DNA of 64,000 nucleotides from Collinsella aerofaciens. GTDB taxonomy: Bacteria > Actinomycetota > Coriobacteriia > Coriobacteriales > Coriobacteriaceae. A program made the position numbers and the translations under genes. Each line of letters begins with the position of its first letter. Position 1 is the first letter of the stretch. Below, one piece after another: positions 8,953-17,375 of this stretch. The notes under the pieces were generated by a model. That model was not told the origin of the DNA. It worked only from the letters and a program-made list of their open reading frames with translations, and made no database searches. The DNA lies in contig NZ_JAQLFL010000003.1 of assembly GCF_028206995.1 (NCBI RefSeq), forward strand, positions 62,001 to 126,000. Reading direction: 5' to 3'.

Positions 8953-9193
8953 AGGGCTGTGGTCAAAAAAGGGCAAATATGAGTACTGCCACCTGTTTAG
9001 TAGCAGCGATTTTGATCACTTCAGGAACTATTCAACGTTCCACTCGTCCGCAGACGACGTTATTTCTCCTCATATGTTCAATAAAAGTAGCTCTTAATGG
9101 GAACAAATCTCATCAGGAGCTACAATTTATAGCAAATAAATGCAACCATAATGGCAACAGTACTCATATTTGCCCTTTTTTGACCACGACCCT
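8953..9193. repeat. MITE-like element with 36-base terminal inverted repeats
   Basis: The arms at 8953-8988 and 9158-9193 are inverted copies with two mismatches. The inner part of each arm contains the stretch GGTCAAAAAAGGGCAAATAT or its complement. The 241-base unit has no convincing gene; the only long frame inside crosses the arms. An internal GTAGCTC...GAGCTAC hairpin is also present. This looks like a non-autonomous mobile element; no target duplication is obvious by eye. Confidence 0.7.
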
Positions 9194-9289
9194 CCAGAAT
9201 AGTCGCTGAGAGCGACACTAAATGACAAAATCCGACACTTGAACGTTCTTATATGAGTAGCCATTGAAGGACACCTAACGACTACTCCC

Positions 9290-9314
9290 ATTCGCGACAC
9301 ACTGTGTCGCGAAT
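9290..9314. promoter_or_regulatory. Perfect 12+12 palindrome
   Basis: ATTCGCGACACA at 9290-9301 and its exact complement at 9303-9314 are separated by one base. No gene starts near it, and the nearest is the RHH gene 276 bases downstream. It could be an operator or the relic of a lost gene's control region. The rest of 9194-9515 shows only weaker inverted repeats (AATGAGCAT / ATGCTCATT) and no supported gene. Confidence 0.45.
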
Positions 9315-9515
9315 TAAGCTGGCCCCATTACCGAAGACCAGTGAGAGCTCCTGCCCAGAATCTCAATAGCTTAATAAAGGGCTCCCCTCCGGAAGTTCAA
9401 TGAGCATCCAAATTCCAAGCTGAAAAGCAAAGGAGTATCGAAGCCGTCAATGCTCATTTCCTATCGAACAGGCAGGTCAAAACAAGCTAATTAGCCCGAT
9501 GAACTGCTTGTATTT

Positions 9516-9537
9516 TTGTCTACAAAATTGTATACAA
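9516..9537 (+). promoter_or_regulatory. Tandem operator-like half palindromes before the RHH gene
   Basis: TTGTCTACAA at 9516-9525 and TTGTATACAA at 9528-9537 are near-identical palindromic decamers 12 bases apart, just over one helical turn. They lie 54 bases before the start codon of an RHH-type protein, the usual place for its autoregulatory operator. A short hairpin CGACAT..ATGTCG follows at about 9562-9575. Confidence 0.5.
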
Positions 9538-9590
9538 AAAGAGAATCCGAGAACCGGCGCTCGACATTATGTCGATCGATAGGAGGCGCC

Positions 9591-9857
9591 ATGGATGCTA
9601 AGCAGCTCGAAAAGATGATGGGGTTTGCTCCCGGAGAGTTGAAGAAAGCCGCGGAAGCCTACGAAAAAGATGAGTGGCCGAAAGGTCACACCATCAAGTT
9701 GGGAAGGCCACCAATCTCCGATGAGCCGAGCGTCGTTATATCAGCACGTGTGGGCGAATCGATTCTTGAGGCGTTTGACGAAAAAGCCAAACGCCATGGG
9801 CAAACACGCACGGAGCGGCTCAGAGAGCTCATTACACTTGATGCACTGATTGCCTAG
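9591..9857 (+). CDS. Small ribbon-helix-helix protein, possible antitoxin
   Basis: The 88-residue protein ends in a ribbon-helix-helix-like segment (SVVISARVGESILEAFDEKAKRHGQTRTERLRELI, about 47-81) preceded by a basic GRPPIS linker like that of BrnA/RelB-type antitoxins. The start at 9591 has a perfect AGGAGG at 9581-9586. No toxin gene is visible on either side, so it is either an orphan antitoxin, a stand-alone repressor, or has lost its partner. Two related hairpin repeats flank this locus. Confidence 0.72.
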   Translation: MDAKQLEKMMGFAPGELKKAAEAYEKDEWPKGHTIKLGRPPISDEPSVVISARVGESILEAFDEKAKRHGQTRTERLRELITLDALIA

Positions 9858-9881
9858 GCCCGCTCCCCCGTCGGACCCAAA

Positions 9882-9940
9882 CATATACACCAGCATCCAA
9901 AGTCGACATTTTTCGACATCTTTGGATGCTGGTGTACATG
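9882..9940. repeat. Hairpin repeat element, copy 2 (terminator-like)
   Basis: A 17-base perfect stem (9886-9902 with 9920-9936), extended by four further pairs after one mismatch, encloses the same 17-base loop as the copy at 8806-8858. A T5 run follows at about 9941-9945. It lies 25 bases after the RHH gene stop and could terminate it. Confidence 0.8.
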
Positions 9941-10008
9941 TTTTTGCTACATAGTCGTTGGGGACGTCCTTAAATGACCAGTCGTTAAAGAACGCCCCCG
10001 ATGACTAG

Positions 10009-10962
10009 TTAGCCGTGGAAGCGAGCTGTGGGTGCAAGCGGCTGTTCACGAAAGACGCGCTCGACGGCAGCGCGGTATTCGTCGACCTTTTTGGTCTTGC
10101 GTACGATCTTGTGGACGGTAGCGGGATCAGCGAAAGCGCACTTGGCGTAGAACCACCACTCCTTCATGCGGAAGACCGCATTGCCGCCAATCTCTTCTGC
10201 ATATGCCGCAAACAGCGTGTCGTGGAAGCGCTGCAGCTCAGCAGCCGTTGCAGCAGGGCCTCCCTTGACCATGCGAGCCAGAGCGGGGTTCGCGAGCAGG
10301 CCACGCCCCAACATCACATGGCGCGTGCCGGGATAGGCCTCCACCAGCGCGTCCATATCCTCAAGATCGAAAATGTCGCCGTTATAGGCCACCGGAAACG
10401 GCGCACGCTCCAGCGTCTCGCCGTAAAACTCCTTGCGCGGCGAGCCCGTATAACGGTCCTTCTGTACGCGCGGGTGCACAATCAGCTCTGCCAACGGCAT
10501 GCGGCAATACAGATCGAGCACACGTTCATACTCGTCATCGCGTTCCAACCCCAGCCTGGTCTTTACCGATACCGGCAACGGCGACCGCTCGCACACATCG
10601 CTTAAGAACGCCTCGAGCTCGTCGAGATTGCGCAAGAAACCCGAGCCCTTGCCCTTGGCGACAACCGTTCCCGAAGGGCAACCCAAGTTGAGATTGACCT
10701 CGCGGTAGCCCATGTCGGCGAGCACCTGTGCCGCCCACACAAACTCGTCCGCGTTCTTGGACATCAGCTGAGGCACTACGTTGAGCCCCTGGTTATTGGC
10801 AGGATCGATCTCCTTAAACGCCTTGCCGCCAAAGCGGTTTCCCACCCGCGGCGGCGGCAAAAACGGCGTGTAATAGCAATCGAGCGCACCGAAGCACTCC
10901 GCATGCACGCGACGGAACACATGCCCGGTAATCCCCTCCATAGGGGCCAACGAAAGAATCAT
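10009..10962 (-). CDS. tRNA-dihydrouridine synthase family protein
   Basis: The 317-residue FMN-dependent TIM-barrel protein has the N-terminal APMEGITG motif, the active-site loop LNLGCPSGTVVAKGKG (catalytic cysteine C95), the SVKTRLGL strand and the HPRVQKDRYTG segment. It would reduce uridines in the D-loop or elsewhere of tRNA using NADPH. The length is typical of the compact Dus group. It is monocistronic. The sequence does not tell which tRNA positions it modifies. Confidence 0.92.
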   Translation of the reverse strand: MILSLAPMEGITGHVFRRVHAECFGALDCYYTPFLPPPRVGNRFGGKAFKEIDPANNQGLNVVPQLMSKNADEFVWAAQVLADMGYREVNLNLGCPSGTVVAKGKGSGFLRNLDELEAFLSDVCERSPLPVSVKTRLGLERDDEYERVLDLYCRMPLAELIVHPRVQKDRYTGSPRKEFYGETLERAPFPVAYNGDIFDLEDMDALVEAYPGTRHVMLGRGLLANPALARMVKGGPAATAAELQRFHDTLFAAYAEEIGGNAVFRMKEWWFYAKCAFADPATVHKIVRKTKKVDEYRAAVERVFREQPLAPTARFHG

Positions 10963-10985
10963 CTACTCTTCTCTCATATCAACGG

Positions 10986-11016
10986 ATGTGACAAAGGAAC
11001 CGCCCCCTTGTTACAT
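10986..11016. terminator. Degenerate ATGTGACAAAGG hairpin upstream of dus
   Basis: ATGTGACAAAGG at 10986-10997 can pair with CCTTGTTACAT at 11006-11016 with one mismatch. A better preserved relative stands at 12837-12867. It lies in the 5' region of the dus gene, so it may be a dispersed repeat rather than a working terminator. From here to 11101 no gene is supported. Confidence 0.4.
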
Positions 11017-11101
11017 GCATTATGCCTTGTGCTCCAGATGATTCACAAGGCAGAGGCAGCAGCTTGACGATAATCACCCTTCCATCCGGCGCCTCATGCA
11101 A

Positions 11102-11283
11102 CGAAGGTGAATGGTTTTCCGCGAAGTGAACGAGTGAAATCGGACCCTCGATGCATCGACACTTTTGGAAGGCCAATTCCTGCGGTTTTATCACTCAAAT
11201 CCTGCGGTTTTAGCGTCGAAAAATGTGGGTGCTTCAGGGGTCCAAATTAGGTCGTTCACTTCTCGGGAAACCATTCACCTTCG
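11102..11283. repeat. Long palindromic repeat element, copy 1
   Basis: The 182-base element ends in inverted arms of about 31 bases (11102-11132 with 11254-11283, two mismatches). The inner arm TTTTCCGAGAAGTGAACG type is shared with copy 2 at 12641-12816, while the outermost 13 bases are unique to this copy yet still pair with each other. The interior holds a direct repeat TCCTGCGGTTTTA twice. No gene is encoded. The stretch 11284-11460 contains only the upstream region of the next gene. Confidence 0.78.
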
Positions 11284-11460
11284 ATTTGCTGTTTGTGGGC
11301 ATCGACAGCGGCTTCATGCTCCAAAAGACGACGTTCGCGATCAAACGATCACCAACAGCACGCTATTGACCGCTATGTATGAACAACAGACATCCTCCAC
11401 TCATCTATACTCAAGAGCGTGTCCGCATCGCCCCAAAAAACGATGAGAGTCGAGGCCCCC

Positions 11461-12594
11461 ATGCAGCAGCTTACCGAACAAGAACAGAAACGCATCCAGC
11501 GGTACTGCACATACCCCAAAATCGCAGCGACCGCACTCGTCATGTCGTTCGTAGCATGCCTATTGATGTTGCCGCTCCAAATGATCAACGATATCGCGTT
11601 CCACCAAAAGGAATTCCAACCCGCGGGCATATATACCGCTATCGCACTCACCGTAATCGAACTCGCCATCTTTTGCTATTGCGCTCTTGCGCCGCGCTTT
11701 GGAATGCAGGGCAAACAGTGGAAGGAACTGCAGAGCAGGCTTGCGGTGGCCCAGACCAACAAGGACCATTCCGCGGAGGTCGCCGGCGTGCTTGCCACGC
11801 AAGCTGCCGGCCGCCTGCTCAAGAACAGCGACAACGATCTCGTGCGCAACCTGGGCGGTGCCGCTGAGGTTGCCAGCGCCGTAGGGGCAGTCGCCACGGC
11901 GGCAGACGTGCTGGCCGAAACCTCGAGCAATGCCGAGGCCATGGCGGCCGCATACGGCGTTGTGATTCCGAGCGCCAAGAAACAGATTATCGCGCTCATC
12001 GCAGTGCCCGCCATTGTGCTGCTTGGCGTCTACATCCCGCAGTTTGTCCAGGGAAATAACGAGCTTCAGGCAAGAAAGGCTGCAGCCGCCGAGCAGCTCG
12101 CCATCGCGCAAGATGCCTTGGAGCCCGCGTGCGAACGCGTCGCGGCAGACGACCCATACGAGTCGTATCACGACTACGGCTACCGCATTATCGGCTATCT
12201 GCGCGATAATGACCTCGGCGCTCAAGCAGCCTATGTCTACCTTTCTTTCGATGCAGATGGCATGCTCACGGACGTCGATTACGTCAGTCAGATCGACCCC
12301 GAGGCAAGCCTCGCAGACAACCTCGCCCGCGCCGAGCAGGATATCGCGACGCTCTGCGCCCCGCTCAACGGGTTGGACATTTCCGTTGCCACACCGGGCC
12401 TCCTCACGCCATGCAGCCTGTCGGATGAATTTAAACAGACATTTTTAGCTGGCTCCCTATATGAAGAAATCAGCATCAAGACGGAGGACGAATCTATCAA
12501 GTCGTACTACACCTTTGACACCGAGGCCGCAGAAGAATTCGACGAATACACCCATCCGGAAATTAGGCTCATGCTCTCTGCAAAGAAGAACTAA
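11461..12594 (+). CDS. Unrecognised membrane protein with coiled interior
   Basis: I do not recognise a family for this 377-residue protein. Two hydrophobic segments lie near the N-terminus (about 17-38 and 50-73), then an Ala-rich helical, soluble-looking stretch (about 85-170), a third membrane segment (about 178-198) and a C-terminal domain of some 180 residues with many acidic residues. The start at 11461 has GAGG at 11452-11455; in-frame upstream starts at 11419 (GTG) and 11443 (ATG) lack a ribosome binding site. Related palindromic repeats in opposite orientation flank the gene. Confidence 0.7.
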   Translation: MQQLTEQEQKRIQRYCTYPKIAATALVMSFVACLLMLPLQMINDIAFHQKEFQPAGIYTAIALTVIELAIFCYCALAPRFGMQGKQWKELQSRLAVAQTNKDHSAEVAGVLATQAAGRLLKNSDNDLVRNLGGAAEVASAVGAVATAADVLAETSSNAEAMAAAYGVVIPSAKKQIIALIAVPAIVLLGVYIPQFVQGNNELQARKAAAAEQLAIAQDALEPACERVAADDPYESYHDYGYRIIGYLRDNDLGAQAAYVYLSFDADGMLTDVDYVSQIDPEASLADNLARAEQDIATLCAPLNGLDISVATPGLLTPCSLSDEFKQTFLAGSLYEEISIKTEDESIKSYYTFDTEAAEEFDEYTHPEIRLMLSAKKN

Positions 12595-12640
12595 AGGCTT
12601 TCGATCTAATTGCCGCTCGCGAACATCGTCTATATCTCGA

Positions 12641-12816
12641 GGTCTAATACTTTTCCGAGAAGTGAACGACCGTTTTTGGACCCCTGAAGCATCGACATTT
12701 TCTGGCGCCAAAACCGCAGGATTTGGTTGGCAAAACCGCAGGAAATTGCATCTCGAAAGTGCCGATGCTTCGGGGGTCCATTTTGACTCGTTCACTTCTC
12801 GGAAAAGTATTAGACC
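12641..12816. repeat. Long palindromic repeat element, copy 2
   Basis: The arms 12641-12669 and 12788-12816 are perfect 29-base inverted repeats. The inner core matches copy 1 (11102-11283) in inverted orientation, including the doubled AAAACCGCAGG motif at about 12710-12720 and 12733-12743. The outer ten bases (GGTCTAATAC and complement) differ from copy 1 but pair perfectly within this copy. Confidence 0.85.
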
Positions 12817-12836
12817 CCGATTTCGCAAGGGCCTCA

Positions 12837-12867
12837 ATGTGACAAAGGAACAACCCTTTTGTCACAT
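12837..12867. terminator. Terminator-like hairpin between convergent genes
   Basis: ATGTGACAAAGG at 12837-12848 pairs with CCTTTTGTCACAT at 12855-12867 with one bulge. It sits between the convergent membrane protein and ABC transporter genes and overlaps the stop codon of the latter, so it could end both transcripts. A related degenerate hairpin is at 10986-11016. Confidence 0.6.
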
Positions 12868-15800
12868 TATTCGGAGCGCAGGGCTTCGACGGGATCCTTT
12901 TTGGACGCGCTGCGAGCGGGCAGCAGGCCGGCAACGACCGTTAGCAACACAGAAATCGCAATGAGCACCAGCGCATCCTGCACGGGCAGGCTCATCAGAT
13001 TGGGCACCTGTTTGGCAGCAAGCGCCCAGGCATTAACCGGGAAGCTCACGGCCACCACGACGACAATGGCAAAGACACCGGCGATAAGCCCCTCAATAAA
13101 GGTCTCGGCATTGAATACGTTGGCCACGTTGCGCTTCGACGCGCCGATCGCGCGCAGGATGTCAATCTCCTTTTTGCGCTCCAGCACGCTGATGTATGTG
13201 ATGATGCCGATCATGATGGAGCTCACCACCAGACTGATACTCACAAACGCGATGAGCACCAAGCTGATGGTGTTCACGATGTCGGTCACCGAACCCATGA
13301 TGATGCCCATGTAGTCGGTGTACGAAATTGCCTGCTCATCATGGCCAGCGGCTTTGACCTGCTTGTTGTACGCATCGATGTGATCGAGTACGCGCTCCTT
13401 GGCCTCAAAGTCGCGCGGGAAAATCTTGACCGAAATGGGGTCGGCCTCGTCCGCATAACCCAACGTGGTCAGATTGTTATCGTAGGTGAGCTTCGACGCC
13501 TTGGCATAGCTCATCATGAGCGAGCTCAGGTCCTCGGCGTCCATGTTGAAATGGATGGCACGAGCAAAAGCGCTCGCATCCACACGCATAGCGCTCGCCA
13601 GGTTGGCAAAACTCGATGACATCTGCGTCGCCATCTGGCCCATGAGCCCTTCCGCGCCCGCCTTGAGCTGAGCTGACACCGTCGCCGCAATCTGATCGCT
13701 GATCGACTTCATTACCTGATCCATAGCCTGCTGCAGATACGGAGCCAGCTGCTTTTGCACATAGTCGGTCATCGCCTGCTGCAGGCGCTCGGCCAGGGCA
13801 TCGCCACCGAGTGCCTTGAGCTGAGCCAGGTATTGCTGGGCTGCGGCATCATTCTCAAGATACGCCGAGAATGCGGCGGCGAGCTTTGACGCGTCCTTAA
13901 GATCATCGGGCGTCAACGCCTTAAACTGATCAGACTGCAAAAAACCCTCAAACAGCTGGTTGACAAGCGTTCCCACCTGCTGCATTTGCTCGGGCGTGAG
14001 TTCCAGACCGTCAAAGATACCCGAGAGATCTGGGGTTGGCGCTTTTGCCATGACGTCGCTGAAGTCGATGTCCTTCCCAACGTTCGAAAGGTCAATGTCC
14101 AGCCCGGACAAGTCGATACCAGAAAGGTCCATACCGCCGGCCGCACCCGAGAGTGCAGACGCATCAAACGAGAACGCGCTCTTAAGCGCCGCCTCGTCCA
14201 CACTGAACATGCTGCCCAGATCCACGCCTTGCTTGGCCTCGCCTTGCAGTTCGTCGAAGGTTTTGCCCGTAAAGACATCCGTCTCGGGGTGGGCGAGTTG
14301 CTCCTGCACAATCTGCGAATCGGCGGCGCGCTCCATAAGCTGGCGGGTCAGCGCATGCGTATAGGCAATGCCCGGAGATAACGCACTCGCATTGGCCGTC
14401 TCGTTAGGTCGCACCACGCCCACAATGTGCACGTCGATACCGTCGGCAACCTTGGCGGCCATAAAGTCGGTGTCACCAGACATGTCAGTCCACATGCCGG
14501 TCTCTTCGTTTTTGCGATAGGCATCGGCCGGTGACAGCACCTTAAACGTCGTAGACAGCGCATCGTCGTAGGTAAAGTCGGAGCTGGTCTCGGGCGTCTC
14601 GATCTTACCGTCAGCCGTCATGGCGCTGTTAACCAGGTCGTTGAGCTCGTTGATATCCAGCGCGCCGATGCTGTAGAGCGTGTAGTCGCCCACCGTTCCA
14701 CGGCTCGAAAGCACCATTACGGCTTCGTTAGCAGACGTGGGCCAATGACCGGCGACGACATCGTACTGGCTGTCGAGCAGGCTCTGGTCGTCGATCATCT
14801 CGTTAAAGACCGAGGTTCCCATGGATTCCATGCTCACCGTTGCCGCCGAGCTCGCGCCTCCGCTCATGGCCTCGGTCATGGCGTTGGGCACCAGCCGGAC
14901 GGGCTTCTCGTCGCCCTTACCCGCACGATAGACAACCGGCGTCACGCCATAGCCGTACTGGATGGCGTTGACTTCTTTATCGATGCCATCGCCACCGGCA
15001 TCGAGCCATGCCCTAAAGCTCGTCATGTCATTGGACTTAACGCTCGCAAACATATTCTTTACGGCCGTGACCACGGGAATCTTATCGGTTCCCTTAGCCT
15101 TGCCGCCGGCACTGTCGTCGGACAAATCCACGTTTTCAGGCGAGTCATCATCCGTGGCCCCCTGTCCACCCATCATGGACGACAGGTCGTAATCCTGCTT
15201 GGAAATGGTGAGCGGGTAGCTCGAGAGCGTATCCTCCTCGACCTTTTTGATGTAGCCGTTTACGCCGTTGGACAGCGCCAGAATCGCCGCGATACCGATA
15301 ATGCCAATCGAGCCCGCAAAGGCCGTCATGGCCGTGCGGCCCTTTTTGGTCATGAGGTTTCGGGCAGAAAGCCCCAGCGCCGTCACAAAGCTCATCGAGG
15401 TTTTGCGCGTAGGCTTGGCCTCGCGACGCGCGGCCTTTGCTACATCAAAGGGGTCGGAATCGTCGGTAATCTTGCCGTCCGCCAGGTTGACGATGCGCGT
15501 GGCGTACTGGTACGCCAACTCAGGATTATGCGTGACCATAATAACCAGACGGTCGCGCGCCACGTCCTTGAGCAAGTCCATGACCTGCACGGACGTTGCG
15601 GAATCCAAGGCGCCGGTCGGCTCGTCTGCCAGCACGATCTCGGGATCATTGATCAGGGCGCGGGCGATGGCCACGCGTTGCATCTGTCCGCCCGATAGCT
15701 GGCTCGGGCGCTTGTTAACGTGCTCGCCCAGGCCGACTTTCTCCAACGCCTCACGTGCACGCTGGCGGCGCTCGGCATGGCCCACACCCGTGAGCGTAAG

Positions 15801-16121
15801 CGCCAGCTCAACGTTTTCCAAGATGGTCTGATGCGGAATGAGGTTATAGCTCTGGAACACAAAGCCGATGCGGTTGTTGCGATAAGCATCCCAATCGCGA
15901 TCGCGAAAGTCCTTGGTCGAAATGCCGTCGATTAACAGGTCGCCGGAATCGAAATGATCGAGCCCACCGATAACGTTGAGCATCGTAGTTTTGCCCGAGC
16001 CCGAGGGGCCCAGAATGGCCACGAACTCGTTATCGCGAAAAGACAGGCTTACGCTGTCGAGCGCCACCTGCGTAAACGACTGGGTAACGTACCTTTTGCA
16101 AATACCTTTGAGCTCCAACAT
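12867..16121 (-). CDS. Fused ABC transporter ATP-binding/permease protein, MacB-like
   Basis: This 1084-residue protein begins with a complete ABC ATPase (about 1-235: Walker A GPSGSGKTT at 38-46, signature LSGGQMQR, Walker B VLADEPTGALD). A first membrane segment follows (about 265-295), then an unusually long extracytoplasmic domain of some 600 residues with Ala/Gln-rich helices and Asp/Leu-Ser-Gly repeats. A C-terminal FtsX-type permease with three membrane segments completes it. MacB/FtsX systems are mechanotransmitters that export peptides or act on the envelope. ATG at 16121 is preferred over the upstream start at 16163 because AGGAGAGG precedes it. Substrate unknown. Confidence 0.92.
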   Translation of the reverse strand: MLELKGICKRYVTQSFTQVALDSVSLSFRDNEFVAILGPSGSGKTTMLNVIGGLDHFDSGDLLIDGISTKDFRDRDWDAYRNNRIGFVFQSYNLIPHQTILENVELALTLTGVGHAERRQRAREALEKVGLGEHVNKRPSQLSGGQMQRVAIARALINDPEIVLADEPTGALDSATSVQVMDLLKDVARDRLVIMVTHNPELAYQYATRIVNLADGKITDDSDPFDVAKAARREAKPTRKTSMSFVTALGLSARNLMTKKGRTAMTAFAGSIGIIGIAAILALSNGVNGYIKKVEEDTLSSYPLTISKQDYDLSSMMGGQGATDDDSPENVDLSDDSAGGKAKGTDKIPVVTAVKNMFASVKSNDMTSFRAWLDAGGDGIDKEVNAIQYGYGVTPVVYRAGKGDEKPVRLVPNAMTEAMSGGASSAATVSMESMGTSVFNEMIDDQSLLDSQYDVVAGHWPTSANEAVMVLSSRGTVGDYTLYSIGALDINELNDLVNSAMTADGKIETPETSSDFTYDDALSTTFKVLSPADAYRKNEETGMWTDMSGDTDFMAAKVADGIDVHIVGVVRPNETANASALSPGIAYTHALTRQLMERAADSQIVQEQLAHPETDVFTGKTFDELQGEAKQGVDLGSMFSVDEAALKSAFSFDASALSGAAGGMDLSGIDLSGLDIDLSNVGKDIDFSDVMAKAPTPDLSGIFDGLELTPEQMQQVGTLVNQLFEGFLQSDQFKALTPDDLKDASKLAAAFSAYLENDAAAQQYLAQLKALGGDALAERLQQAMTDYVQKQLAPYLQQAMDQVMKSISDQIAATVSAQLKAGAEGLMGQMATQMSSSFANLASAMRVDASAFARAIHFNMDAEDLSSLMMSYAKASKLTYDNNLTTLGYADEADPISVKIFPRDFEAKERVLDHIDAYNKQVKAAGHDEQAISYTDYMGIIMGSVTDIVNTISLVLIAFVSISLVVSSIMIGIITYISVLERKKEIDILRAIGASKRNVANVFNAETFIEGLIAGVFAIVVVVAVSFPVNAWALAAKQVPNLMSLPVQDALVLIAISVLLTVVAGLLPARSASKKDPVEALRSE

Positions 16122-16273
16122 GGACGGCAACCTCTCCTGCACAGGCACTCTGCCCGCTCTCACCCGCCGTTCGTATTCGACGCGTTTGTCCTACTCTATC
16201 CCCATTTTTTGCCGGAACCAGTGAGGAATGTAACGAACCGCGCCAAAAAACGAACGGGACGGCGCCTAAAAGA

Positions 16274-16295
16274 AGAGGTCCCGAGCGGGACCTCT
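16274..16295 (-). terminator. Rho-independent terminator of the redox operon
   Basis: A 9-base perfect stem (16274-16282 with 16287-16295) with a 4-base loop is followed on the minus strand by TCTTTT. It lies 80 bases after the stop of the TlpA-like lipoprotein gene. Confidence 0.8.
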
Positions 16296-16374
16296 GTATG
16301 GTGGAGATTATCTTGAAAGGCAGCGGACTACTCTGCACAGCGGCGCGCAATCCTCGCCATGCTTTACGCGTTTT

Positions 16375-17352
16375 CTACTGCTCGCTATTCGCAATCGCCT
16401 GGTCGATGAGCTTGTCGAGCGCTGCGCGCTGCTCGGCGGAGCTGATGGCTCCCACGATTGGATCCCCTACGATGTTGCCATTCTGATCGATGACATACGT
16501 TGTCGGGAACGAGAACAAATTTGACGTGAACTTACCGGCCTCGCTATCCGACTTGAACCAGACGTTCTTATATGTCACGCCCTTCTTGCTCAGCACGTCC
16601 TTGGCATCCGCAATCTCGCCCTTGTTGCCATCGAGCGTAAAGGAATTGACGCCCACGACCTGGCCGCCCTTCTCGGCAAGTTCTTTATTCAGATTCTCAA
16701 GATCGCCCAGCTCGCCCACGCACGGCTTGCAAGTAGTGAACCAGAAGTTCATGACGGTGACCTTGTTCTTAGAGAACAGCTCGTCGCTATTCACGTCGTT
16801 GCCATCCAGATCCTTGCCCGTAAAGCTGGGGAACTTCGTCGTCTCGCTCGAAGCATTGGCACCGGCCGTCATGCCAGCGGTCGAAGCGTCGACGCTCTCG
16901 CCTGCGCTCGGCGTGCTTCCACAGCCGGGGAACTCCTTCTCCAAGCTCTCGAGCTTGTCCTCGATCTCCTTGATCTGCTGTGCACCGGTCTTGAGCGTCT
17001 TAAGCTCATCCGCCGTGAACTCATCCTTGGCGCCGTCGATGGTCTTGAGCAGAAAATCGCCGTAATTGCTGCCGTCCTCAATCATTGCCGAGTCTTTATT
17101 TGCCGCATTGAATACCTTTTCCCACAGCGCGTTATCACTCGAAAAAATCTCGTTCTCCTTCTGCATGAGCTTCGCATACAGCTCGGCGGCCTCGTCGGCA
17201 TTGGCCGGCTTCTGCGCAGTGAGTTCTGCGATCTTAGGATCGGAGCTCGCAGATTCGCTCGCATTGCCGCCGGGCGCCGAACATGCCACAAGGCACAAGG
17301 CCAGCACCGGCACCATAAACAGGGCCGCAATCTTAGAAAGCTTCATAGTCAT
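16375..17352 (-). CDS. TlpA-like thioredoxin-fold lipoprotein
   Basis: The 325-residue protein has a lipoprotein signal peptide with lipobox LVAC (cysteine near residue 24). A helical region of about 120 residues comes next, then a C-terminal TlpA/ResA-like thioredoxin domain with the active site CKPC (about 206-209). It would be anchored outside the membrane and reduce or exchange disulfides. It lies 23 bases downstream of a NapH-like ferredoxin membrane protein and a small CXXC protein, so electrons probably pass from the ferredoxin protein across the membrane to this lipoprotein. The exact substrate is unknown. Confidence 0.9.
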   Translation of the reverse strand: MTMKLSKIAALFMVPVLALCLVACSAPGGNASESASSDPKIAELTAQKPANADEAAELYAKLMQKENEIFSSDNALWEKVFNAANKDSAMIEDGSNYGDFLLKTIDGAKDEFTADELKTLKTGAQQIKEIEDKLESLEKEFPGCGSTPSAGESVDASTAGMTAGANASSETTKFPSFTGKDLDGNDVNSDELFSKNKVTVMNFWFTTCKPCVGELGDLENLNKELAEKGGQVVGVNSFTLDGNKGEIADAKDVLSKKGVTYKNVWFKSDSEAGKFTSNLFSFPTTYVIDQNGNIVGDPIVGAISSAEQRAALDKLIDQAIANSEQ

Positions 17353-17375
17353 TCCTCCGTTTTGTCGAAGCTTGT

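Noticed and set aside
8979..9209. 76-codon frame in the MITE-like element
   Set aside because: It starts inside one inverted arm and ends past the other, has no ribosome binding site and shows no family signal.
14745..15698. 317-codon plus-strand frame inside the MacB-like gene
   Set aside because: It is antisense to the ABC transporter, has no start signal and encodes a basic low-complexity product.
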